From the NCBI GenBank assembly GCA_001574975.1, contig KQ965734.1:325971-389970 (forward strand): 64,000 nt of DNA. The letters run 5' to 3'. The notes beneath the pieces are model-generated. The model saw nothing but the letters and a program-made list of their open reading frames with translations, was not told the DNA's origin and made no database searches. Positions 44,831 to 54,646 of this stretch are shown piece by piece. The first letter of the stretch is position 1; the number at the start of each line of letters is the position of its first letter. The DNA comes from Gonapodya prolifera JEL478. Its lineage: Eukaryota > Monoblepharomycota > Monoblepharidomycetes > Monoblepharidales > Gonapodyaceae. The position numbers and the translations under genes are program-made.

Positions 44831-45562
44831 TGCAGTGAGACATTCTGCAGTCAGGTACAAACCAAGCTAAGGAATGAATCGGACTCAGATAAGGAGATGA
44901 TTCATAGCAGAAGGTAAAGCACTCATGTCAACACCTTGAGGCAGAGCCAGGGTTGGTTTGTGGGCCTCTTTTGCAATACAAGTGGAATCAGTGGAGGATG
45001 GGGGCCTGGGCAGCTGGTCATGGTGGTTGAGGCAGAGGAACTCCTGGAGGTGGCAGGGGCCAGCCCCCAACAGGTGGGGCTATGGGAGCTTGGAACCCAA
45101 CAGGGTCAGTAGGGGAAAGGATGGCACACAGGCGTTTGCGTTGTGCCAGAGATGTGTTAGTTGTGCTTGGTAATGCTGCCAGCATTGGGTCCAGAACGTG
45201 TGCCACTCATAGCACAGTGCACATTGCTGCTGAGCTTCAGTGGTGCAACATTTTGCTGTGATGTAGCCAATCTGGACACGCATACCCTTGGCAGCCATCA
45301 GAAGAATGAATTGTGAGCAACAATGACAAATTCCACACAAAATGGTCACACATCAACTCACCCTATCTGCCACATTGCAAAAGCCCACAACAAGGTACTA
45401 ATGGCCTGGCCGTAGCCCTGTACTCAGCTTGGAACAGATAGTGAACAGGGCACCATTGGGGTGGTTGCTGCTGAATCTTACATTCTGCTGGAAGTAGGGG
45501 TCCCATCCAGTGTCTTCAGCTTGGGCTGCAAGGGTGTACATTCCTTGTCAGTAACAAGGCAC

Positions 45563-45642
45563 AATGCTACACAACCTAGGTGAGCTGCACGAGCCTGTAA
45601 ACTGCAGGAACGTGCAGCTCACCTAGGTTGTGTAGCATTATG
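45563..45642. repeat. Palindrome made of two opposed ends of repeat family R
   Basis: ATGCTACACAACCTAGGTGA runs in, and its inverted complement ending CTAGGTTGTGTAGCAT runs out, with about 25 bases between the 26-base arms. The left arm plus loop equals the first 50 bases of copy 1. A strong hairpin is expected. Confidence 0.85.
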
Positions 45643-45664
45643 CCAAACTTCCTTCCCTGTTTTT

Positions 45665-46566
45665 AGCTGACTGCAAGGTTCAGAAGCTAGGCAGGGACGT
45701 GATTTTTAGCAGGCACGCGCCCACTTACAATATCTATTGAGGCAACACGTTGCTTTCCAAATTGAATCACTCAGTGAGCAGCAATCTCTCCTGGTGTAAT
45801 TTTGAAAATGGGATCGGCGACGCAGAACGAATCCGCATATTGCAATTCAAGAACAACCTCTTGTTGCATATTACAATCTCTAAAGCACCCTCGAATTTTT
45901 GTTTTGATTGGACTACTACTCGTTGAGTTATTCACAGAAGTGTCAGCAGATTTATATTCTCAGTATTCAGCTGATTGCAAGACGCAGAAGCTAGGCAGAG
46001 ATGAGATCTTCAGCAGACACATACTTCCACGCAATGTCTATCACGATTGCATGCTTTTGTTGAATTTCCAACACTGAGTGAGCAGACATCATTGCCGGTG
46101 TAATTTTAGTCATGGGGTTGACGACGCAGAACGAAGTGCAATATCATGGTTTTAGCAGTGTTACTCTTTGCACATCATAATTAATGTTGCATCCTCGAAA
46201 TTTTGCTTGATTTGAACTGCTTTTTGTGGAGTTATTCACACAATTTCAGCAAAATTGGTACTCTCAGTATTCAGCTTATTGCAAGACGCAGACGCTATTC
46301 TGGTATCCAAATTATTGCACACGAATACTTCATTACTATATCTATCAGAGACGCACATTGTTGCTACATTTGAATCGCTCAGTGAGCCGCTATCTTGATT
46401 GACAAGGTTTCAACCTCGGGAGCGGGGACACAGACCAAAACGTAACAACAAAGTGTTCTCAGCGAGATTCTATGCACAATATATGTGATTTTGCACCCTT
46501 AAAGTTTCATTTGAATTGGACTACTCATCGTGGAGTTATTCACGACTTTGTGTGCAACTCATATCA
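45665..46566 (+). repeat. Tandem repeat, three units of about 304 bases
   Basis: Units start at 45665, 45969 and 46273 (AGCTGA/AGCTTA followed by TTGCAAGACGCAGA-like sequence). Each contains ATCACTCAGTGAGCAG-, GACGCAGAACGAA- and TGGAGTTATTCAC-like blocks in the same order. Spacing is 304 and 304, with a third unit of about 293. Divergence between units is considerable. Confidence 0.85.
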
Positions 46567-46997
46567 GCTCATATATTAGCAGCCTCTGCTGTCACAAGAT
46601 CTTTCCAAATGGAATCAACCAGCAATTCACATACTCAAGCTATATCTATCACTCAGAATTGCTTGACAAATGCAGCTGTAGATGACATTTCAGCCCTCTT
46701 TGTCTGCACATTCATAAATCTGCACCCCAACCTATCCTTTCTTCTTACTGTTCCAACAGCAACTTTAAATTTTCATGATGCTATTGCTATGTTCAAATGG
46801 ATCTTCAGACTGTATTAGTAACCTTGAGGAGATGGTACCACTTTGCACTCTCAGGTCTAGGAACTTGAGAGCTAGGACCAAGAACTCTGCCAGGCACATG
46901 CAGCTGTTTCTAAATTGGGACACTGTAATACTTTCTGTGTGGCTAAAGCTGACTGATGGGAGGAAGAAAGGAAGGGGAGGGTAAAGGAGGGGAGCAC

Positions 46998-47240
46998 AAT
47001 GTCACACTGACATCCACTAACGTGGAGTANATAGTGTAGTATGAGTGTTGGGTATTAGCTGCTGTGCCACTACTGTGGCCGCGGGTTTAGATGTGCACAC
47101 CTGCAGGACGTGCCNTAAGTTTGGCATCACGTTCCTGCAGGTGAGTTCTACACACATTACGTCTTGCTATGTACATCTGATCATATATACACGTTCCTGC
47201 AGTTTACAGGCTCGTGCAGCTCACCTAGGTTGTGTAGCAC
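46998..47240 (-). repeat. Repeat family R, copy 2
   Basis: Inverted relative to copy 1, from GTCACACTGACATCCACTAA to CTAGGTTGTGTAGCAC. It begins about 30 bases into a possible intron of the Pro-rich minus-strand piece (donor GTGAGATTG near 47272). Contains two ambiguous bases. Confidence 0.8.
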
Positions 47241-47931
47241 ACAATGTGAGATGTCATGCAATGCAATCTCACCTGGCTGGGGGGCTGGGCCTGCTGGTGC
47301 AGCAGGCCAGGCAGCAGTGGAGCAACTGGTCTGTGGCAGCTGCAGGTTAAGAGTTTGGAGCTGCTGGCTGTTGTGGTTGGTGGGAGGTAATATCTGAACA
47401 ACAGGGAGTGATGCATTGGAGATGTGGGATTGAGACAAGGGGACATAGAGTACCATACCTTTAAGTGCTGAAGATGTACAGTCTGATGTGACACAGGCCA
47501 TGGATTCAGAGGAGGAGAGGGGTGGCAAAGAAGAAGATGGAGAGGGTGGAGATAGCGGATGTGAGGGAGGTGGTGACAAATGAGATGGATTGTCTGCAAG
47601 AGACCAAAGGTTAGAACCAAGACATGCAGCTAAAAAGGGAAAAGAAGATACACACCTTCCAGCTCCTTCATTAACACCTCAAAGTTGTCAAACATAGTGT
47701 TGTCCTCAGAGCTGGGTCCCACATGCCAAACTCTAAAGATACCAATTGAGTGTTCCTGAATTTAAACTCTGCAATCCATCTGCAATCTGGGTCAGCTCAC
47801 CATTATTGAAGGCGTCCCTGTGAAAATCCCCAGCTTCTTCAAATGCATTGGACGTGAGCGGGTCAATGAGAGGTACAGAGGGGTGCAAGGCTGAGTAATA
47901 AGGAAGAACATTATGAGGAACCTGTCACACT

Positions 47932-47990
47932 GACATCCACTAACGTGGAGTATATAATATAGTATGAGTGTTGGGTATTAATTCATCGTA
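47932..47990 (-). repeat. Repeat family R, copy 3 (partial)
   Basis: About 60 bases starting TGTCACACTGACATCCACTA and running to TGAGTGTTGGGTATTA, the inner end of the family only. Confidence 0.75.
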
Positions 47991-48380
47991 GGGGTTGTCC
48001 GACAGTTAACACCCACTGGAAGGCAAATGTCACTTGTTATTGATGACTGCCAGTCTGAAAACCTTTTAGGGTACAGCTGGTCAGCATTTGCATGTTTTTG
48101 TCATTTGGGGTCACCGAACAAACGTACCAACTCTTGAAGGGTTGGAGACGATCCGGTTAGAAGGATTGGGGAGCTCAATGCCGTTTCAGTCACCGACACG
48201 TTCATCAGTGCTGTATCGGTCACCGACAAGTTGAAGGAGTCTCGCGACTGAAGGGATTGCGACTCAAATCGTTGAGATGGCCCCTTGAAAGGGACAAACA
48301 CGCCAAGATCAAGACAATTGCTGTGCAGTTGTCCCAAAGAGATTACTAATTTTGTGGAGACGTGAGCAAAACGTTGAAAC

Positions 48381-49792
48381 TTATATGGGGAACATTCCAT
48401 GTGCAGAGATCAAATTTGTGCCCGAAGCCCAGCCATCCTTAAAGACCTGTGTCACAACAACCAGGTACCCATTGCTGAGGGCGATTTCGTCATTGTTTGA
48501 GGGCACAAACTGTTTGTTGTGTCCGACAGAGCATCACAGCCGTAAACAAGATGGTACCACGTCACGGTGAGAAAAGTACTCACTGGATGACTGACGGTGA
48601 ACACAGGTTGATTTTAAGATGCAGCATGGTCTAGTTTTGAAGTCCGTGGGGTACCGCCGCTCGGAGGAAGAACCAATGTGACTGGTGTTGCAATAGAAAG
48701 AATGTGTGTGGTTTCCTTCAAACTTTGCTTGTTACAGGTGAGAGCAAGCAGTAACTCACATCTCTATCAACGAGAGTCTCTGGGGTGACACTGGTTGATG
48801 TATCAGGGAGCAGAGGCTTCTTGTTGAGCAGATCATTGTCCGTTTCATCATTTCGATGTTTCCCTGATCCTTCCACCACCGCTTCACTCCTTCGCCGCCT
48901 CTTCTTGATGTAAAATAGTGCAGCCATAAGTGCTACGACGATGGCAAGTCCTCCTATGACACCGCCTGCAATCGGCGCGACAGGAGGAGGAGGAAGAGGG
49001 CATTCTGGTCCAGTTTGAGGAACCATATTGGGTGAAATGAAGCACTTCAAGGTTAAGTTTCTTTTGCAAGAGTATAATCCTGGATTGTCCACGAGGGAGC
49101 AAAGAGTGTCCACTTGCTGCGGCATCTGGCCATCGATGTTTCCCGTGAGATTGCTGCTTCCAAGCTCCAGATAGCTCATGTAGGGTCGAAAAGATAGATC
49201 TGGGATGTTGCCGGTCAGGTAGTTGCCCTTTTGCGTAAGTTGGAGGAGGTCTGGCCGGTCCTGGAAGCTGGGTATCGTTCCGTTGATTCGATTCCTCGAC
49301 ACATCAATTAATAGAAGATTGGGAAGACCTGAAAATGACGGTAAAGGTCCTTCGAAGTCATTAATACCGATATGAAAGGACTATTCCGGGAAAAATTCGG
49401 CAAAATTGAAGGGAAAAGAGAACAGATCGGAACAGACGCCAGTGCAACCTGTCTCATACCTGCATTTCTTTCAAATTAGATATCAATGGTACTCTTCCGG
49501 ATAGCTTATTGTTGTATATCCATAATAATCGTATCTCCGTGAGATCGAGTGCCGGGAGGGGACGCCTGAGGTTTTGCTGGTAAAGAAACGCTCCAACGAT
49601 CCTCCCATTCTCGCAATTGAAAGATGTCGCTTGCGTGTTATTGTAGGTTAGCGAACAACATCGTCCGGGGTTCCATGGAAGGGTGATGTTGGAGTTTCGA
49701 TAGATCGTCTCGAACACTGCACAATCGACGGCCTCAGTTTGGCCATTGGCGATGGGAAACAGCAGCAGTAGAGGCACCAATAGCAGAAGCAT
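48381..49792 (-). CDS. LRR - transmembrane - SH3 receptor-like protein
   Basis: Exons 49792-49460, 49380-48760 and 48509-48381 keep phase, 360 residues. A strongly hydrophobic signal peptide (MLLLLVPLLLLFPIANG) leads a Cys-capped N-terminus (RCCSLTYNN) and four to five plant-like leucine-rich repeats (LRLLWIYNNKLSGRVP-type, then INDFEGPLPSFSGLPNL, SRNRINGTIP). A Cys-rich cap and a Pro-rich stalk precede the helix VAPIAGGVIGGLAIVVALMA, a KKRRRR stop-transfer and a cytosolic linker. The last exon encodes the core of an SH3 domain (FVPSNNDEIALSNG, VFKDGWASGTN, HGMFPI) and ends directly after it. LRR outside, SH3 inside suggests surface sensing linked to actin or signalling partners; ligand unknown. 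Confidence 0.85.
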
Positions 49793-51524
49793 TAAAATCT
49801 GTTCCGTAAGGCTCGCAAGCGTTCTCGCCAAAGTTTGGAGCTTGAACCACACGTCGGTTGTGGGTCGGGTTGGACAATCGGGATCCCCGAACTGCAAAAA
49901 GACTCCTAAATGAGCTTCAGCGGTCCGTGTTTGTCCACGCCTATCCACGCTATCTTAGCTACGGAAAATTTTCTTTCAGGGTCAAAATGTCACTGGGACC
50001 GAGTGGTTGTCCACCACATTACGTACTCCAATTTCATGGACGACGGGTGTAACAGTGGTAAACTACGATAGACAAGACACTTCAACAGACGCTCGCTCGT
50101 TAATAATTCAGTACCTGCTTGCTAAGAAGGTCTTTGTGACAATGTGTGGCGAGCAGGGAGGTTATAGTGTTGTATTATTTATGTTGGGTTGCCGCGAGTA
50201 ACGAGGCAGGGTCGACGCACACGAGTCAATTCATCGACCAGGAGATTATTCGGCAGTGTACCTGCACAAACGATGCTCTAAATGTCCCTCGGAGGGAAGG
50301 TGTCTTGCGTCTGCGGACAGTAGCGATCCGTGACGCCAGACTTCAACGACGCTGAGTTGTTGGAATGTGGTGACAGGCTTCGAGGACCGTGAATGGGCAG
50401 ACTGACTGAGTGACTGCGGTCTTGGCCGCGGAAATGCGAAGCGGTTGCTTTCAAGCGAAACGATGGGTGGTTCTTGCCGCCGGCAAAGCAGTTTCGACGC
50501 GAAAGGAGTTTGTGACTCAAGTTTCCGCCGGAAAAGTGACAGCGCTTCGAAGGAACCGTCGAAAACAGGTGATGGGAGGACGTCGCGGAGGAAATCTTGT
50601 GTGGGATCCGGCGTTTTGACGACGTGATGGTGAGAGCTTGCATCAACGATTCTCTCGATTTTGGCTTGTTATTTGACGGGAAGAAGAGGCCGAGTTGGTG
50701 CTGCAGTGCGATGTTCTGAGCTGGATGGGTTCGTTGAACGCAATTGGCGGGCGAATCGTGGGTTGACGGTCCCCGCTCTGAGCGAAATTCATTGAGATTG
50801 TGACGTTGAATGGTGGAAAGGAGGTTTCGTTCGGCTAGTGGGGCTTCGAGTGTAAAAGTTGGGTCAGGGTTGCGTCTGGGAAGAACATAGGGTTTTGACC
50901 CGTTGGACCTTCCGACAGCGCTGTAATCTTGATGAAGAGTAAGAATTTATTCAATAAAGCGAAGCTTGTTGAAGGGTAGCTGCTGGTGGGTCCAGGCGGG
51001 ATCATCAAGGGGGACACTGGTGGACGGCGGCCAGGAAGCGACCATCATTTTGGATCATAGAGTGTTGGTGCTTGTCGTTGACGGTGGTCTTGGACTTGAG
51101 CCGATGCAGTGATCCGCGCACCAAAACGAAACATAAGCTCATCGGGATCTGCTTCGGCCACCAGATCATCAACCAAGCGCTGGGCGGGTCTGTCTACAAG
51201 CCTGGTGCCATGCAACGTCAGAGTCGACCGCGACGTTGGATTTGGGGGAAGTTCAGTCGGAAACCCAAGGGCGGCCAAACGAACAAATCTGGGCAGCTTT
51301 GTTAAGGAAAACGGTAATTAATCAATGCATATGTTGTGAAGGTTCCATCGTTTTCGCACTGAGATTCGATTTGAGTTTCGGAGGTCTTGGCAACGGAAAA
51401 GCTGTCAGTGTGGGGATCCTAAAATTGAACCAGGAGGGACGGTTCACATCTGGTTCCGGTACCAACTCCCTGTGATCTGAAATCGCAGCGCAAATTTCTC
51501 TGCTGCAAGCGAAAGGGAGAACAC
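49793..51524. other. Sparse region upstream of the receptor and DHA2 transporter
   Basis: About 1.7 kb between divergently transcribed genes. Frames are short. The only recognisable item is the amidotransferase relic at 51094-51200. Confidence 0.45.
51094..51235 (+). pseudogene. Relic of a class I glutamine amidotransferase
   Basis: A plus-strand piece reads TKHKLIGICFGHQIINQALG, the nucleophile-elbow motif (C in CFGHQ) of class I glutamine amidotransferases of the type found in fungal GMP-synthase-related stand-alone proteins. Neither the upstream domain nor the distal catalytic His-x-Glu is visible in the neighbouring 400 bases, and the downstream frame turns to unrelated sequence (GAMQRQSRPRRW). 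It is a decayed fragment unless further exons were missed. Confidence 0.6.
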
Positions 51525-54449
51525 ATGGCGACTGCGGAAGCAAGGCAGATGGAGGAAAAGGCCAAGTTGGCGGAAAACGGAGAGTCGGCGGAGGTGTGTT
51601 CTTTTGTCCTCTCCTCCCCACCCTCCTGCGTCTGCCCGCCCCATCCCACACTGTATCTTCTCCCTAGACCCTGTCTCTCCCCAACGCCGCATCGAGCAAG
51701 GACACCGAAGCGCAGTCTCCGCCAATTGTCGAGCAAGCGCAGCTGTACTCGACGGGCAGACTCATCATCGTCATATTTTCCCTGGCGCTCTGTGTCTTGC
51801 TGTCTGCCTTGGATGTGACAAGTGGGTTTTCCGTACCCATGGAAGGCATAAGCTGTCAAACTGTGCTTACGGAATCAAATCAAAATTGTCACTTCCTATA
51901 GTCGTTTCCACTGCCCTCCCTTCCATCGGTAATTAAACAAGTCCTTGTCGGGGTGTTTTTGCGACTTACTCACTCCTCCATGTGTGTGGCACCACCGTCC
52001 TACCAACCATTTCCACCAGTCTCGGACCTGCACGGATTCGACCGCCTGTCATGGGTCGGCATCTCGTACCTTCTCACATCGTGAGTTTACTCACTCCTTA
52101 TTGTGAGGGGGGGCATCGGGGACGGAATGACACGGAGCGTACCTGACGATGGACTACCCGAAAGTCAGGACTTTGTTCGACTCCAACGCAACTGCAAGGG
52201 TGCAAGAATGAAAACCGGAAGACTATGGAGTGCAGGCAGTTTGGGTTGTGTGGCGCGCATCGGGACGGAATGTGACGGATCCCACCTGACTGCCAATAGG
52301 CCGGACTGAACTTCTCCACCACCCACCCCACCACCCACCCTCTGCGCCTTACCCGACCTCACGTCCCACTTAGAACCGCCCTGCAACCCGTATACGGCAA
52401 AGTATCAGACATCTTTGGCCGCCGGCCCGTCCTCTTCTTCTGCATCGCCACCTTCCTCTTGGGGTCCACCCTGTGCGGCGTTTCGCAGAGCATGGACATG
52501 TTGATTGCGAGTCGGGCATTGCAAGGCGTCGGAGGTGCGTTCAAGAATAAGGCAAAGTGAAGCGAGCCCGAGGCCTTGGCGCGGAGATACCGGTGGATTG
52601 GAATAGTTATGGAAGCTGATCGAGGCGTTCGCCGGGTGACTACCGCACGTGGAGCAGAATACTCATGGAATTCTCAGGAACGGAGGGTTCTAGGTCACTT
52701 ACCGAGGCCCTCATCTCCCTCCAGGCGGCGGGCTCATCTCACTTATCATGATCATCATCTCTGAGATCGTCAGCATGAAGGAGAGGGGGAAGTACCAGGG
52801 GATGATTGGGGCATCTTGGGGACTCGCGTCGGTCGTCGGGCCGCTGCTGGGTGGTGTCTTCACTGATAAGACCTCGTGGCGCTGGGCGTTTTTCGTGTAC
52901 GTGGCCAGCCTTGTGTGCCGCATAGGTTTCGCCCGTCTAATCATGCTCTCGACGGACAGCAACCTTCCCGTCGGCGCCATTGCCTCGTGCTTCATATTTG
53001 TGTTCCTCAAGTTGCCTCAACCGAAAGGTAAACAACCACCTCATGCCCCCAATGTCGTTCCTATGCCTCACCGTTTTTCCGCACCGGACGCTCTCACTTC
53101 ACAGACAACTTCAGAGATAAAATTACTCGGATAGACTTTGCGGGAATCGCCTCCATCGTAATGGGCAGTGTGTTCCTCCTCCTGGGCCTCGAATGGGGCG
53201 GAAACCAATACCCTTGGTCGTCCCCACTCGTGATCTCGTTCTTGGTCGTCGGGGTACTCATGTACGGCATATTCGTGTACGTCGAGCTCAAGGTGGCAAA
53301 GGAGCCCATCATTCGTGGGTGTCATTGCCTCCTCATGTGTGTCACTGGAGTGAAAGTGACATTCGCCCCCATCTGTGAAGCAATGTCCATGTTCCGCCGA
53401 CGAAACTTCTGGGCTGCCATGATCTTCTGCTTTGTAAGCGGGTTCATCTTGCTTGGGTGCAGCTACTTCCTCCCGCTTTGGTTCCAGTACATTCGAGGCA
53501 CATGTATGTTTCCCGTCACGTCCAATATCGCGCCTCCACTCTCATATTTCCCCTATCGCTCCTTATGAATGAACTGCGTTTTTCAGCCGCTACTGCCTCA
53601 GGTCTGTCCATCCTTCCCTTTATGCTCGGCACAGTCATCTTCTCTGTCGTGTCCGGTATTTTGGTCACCAAAACTGGCCAATACGTTCCCTTCATCCGCT
53701 TCGGCGCCGTTCTTCTCGTTGTCGCCGCGTCTCTCATTGCCACGTGGGACCTTCCCACAGCAAACTGGGTCGAGATCGTCGAGATGCTCGTGCTGGGGAT
53801 CGGAATGGGGTGTGCGCTGCAGACGGTGCTCATTGCAATTCAAGCAGCTGTCCCGCCAGAATTTATCGCCCCGTCGACGGCTGCGATGGTGTTTGCAAGG
53901 AGTATGGGAGGCGTATTCGCATTGGCGATGTTTGGCACCATTTTGGTGAGTTTTGGGATAGGGTTTTCGGTGCGCCGATGGAGGATTGCAGCTTGATGTG
54001 TCGAAAACGAAAATTTTCAGAACAATGTGGCCATTAATGAAATCACCTCCGCCTTGGGGCCTGACACGCCCTATACGGGCAGCCAGCAATCCGTCAGCAC
54101 ACTTGACAATGCACCTGCAAATGTTCGCGCGGTGGTGATTCAGGCGTACCGGTAAGTGGCGTCGCTTTTTGCACCTGAGGAGGAGCTGCTGACCTTGATC
54201 CCTGTACCTCGCAGAGATGGCATCCATTACGTGTGGGTGGGGCTCGCCCCGCTGTTGGGAATTGGCCTGATAGCCACACTGGCGTTGCAACACATACCGT
54301 TGCGCACAAAGATTGATATCAGCCTGGAGAACGAAAAGGAGGGTAAACGTGGAACTGTTGCGAAGGGGAGGGGCGACGAAGAAGTCGCGGTTGCCGAAAA
54401 GGAGAAGGAAAAGATGGAGGGAAGCGCGGATACTCTTGAAAGTCACTAA
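51525..54449 (+). CDS. DHA2-family MFS multidrug/toxin-efflux-type transporter
   Basis: About 12 exons, from the ATG at 51525 to the TAA at 54447-54449; all joins I followed keep phase. Marks in order: DVTIVSTALPSI in TM1 (motif of 14-helix DHA2 carriers), SWVGISYLLTSTALQPVYGK, DIFGRRPVLF (MFS motif A), SRALQGVGGGGLISLIMII, GPLLGGVFTDKTSWRWAFFV (motif C region) and NLPVGAIASCFI. The TM5-6 junction depends on an intron at 52900-52968, after which WRWAFFVNLPVG reads correctly. A basic/acidic C-terminal tail follows. Relatives export drugs, toxins or basic amino acids across plasma or vacuolar membranes; substrate unknown. It converges with ThrRS, 197 bases between stops. Confidence 0.9.
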
Positions 54450-54646
54450 ATGCTTAAAACATACCAATGCATGGTTGTCATATTTTTGGAAAGCACTTAT
54501 TCGTAATATGATTCTTCGTGTAGCACCGGTGCCAAGGCCAAACAAAGCCGAGCCTAAAGCAGCAGATTAATCTGACACCGTCCCTCGAGCATACCAGCCT
54601 ATTTTTTGTTCCAATTATTCTAGTCGTGGATACATTAAATCAGAAT

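Larger units (their letters stand above)
44831..47990 (-). other. Transposon-derived sequence with broken minus-strand coding pieces
   Basis: Minus-strand pieces look coding but are not joined: a Cys/His-rich piece at 45349-45080 (WQHYQAQLTHLWHNANAC), a Pro-rich piece at 47579-47240 and an acidic piece near 47700-47660 (SSEDNTMFDNFEVLMKELEG). They could be the 5' part of the Fanzor gene or a second gene of the same element. The part from 45350 to 46990 is AT-rich and contains the palindrome and 304-bp tandem repeat listed separately. Two ambiguous bases occur here, at about 47030 and 47115. Confidence 0.45.

Noticed and set aside
42948-47240. Interpretation as one 4.3-kb transposon with 245-bp terminal inverted repeats
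   Set aside because: Copy 1 lies inside an intron of the degraded Fanzor gene, whose coding parts continue on both sides. The copies are better explained as separate repeat insertions.
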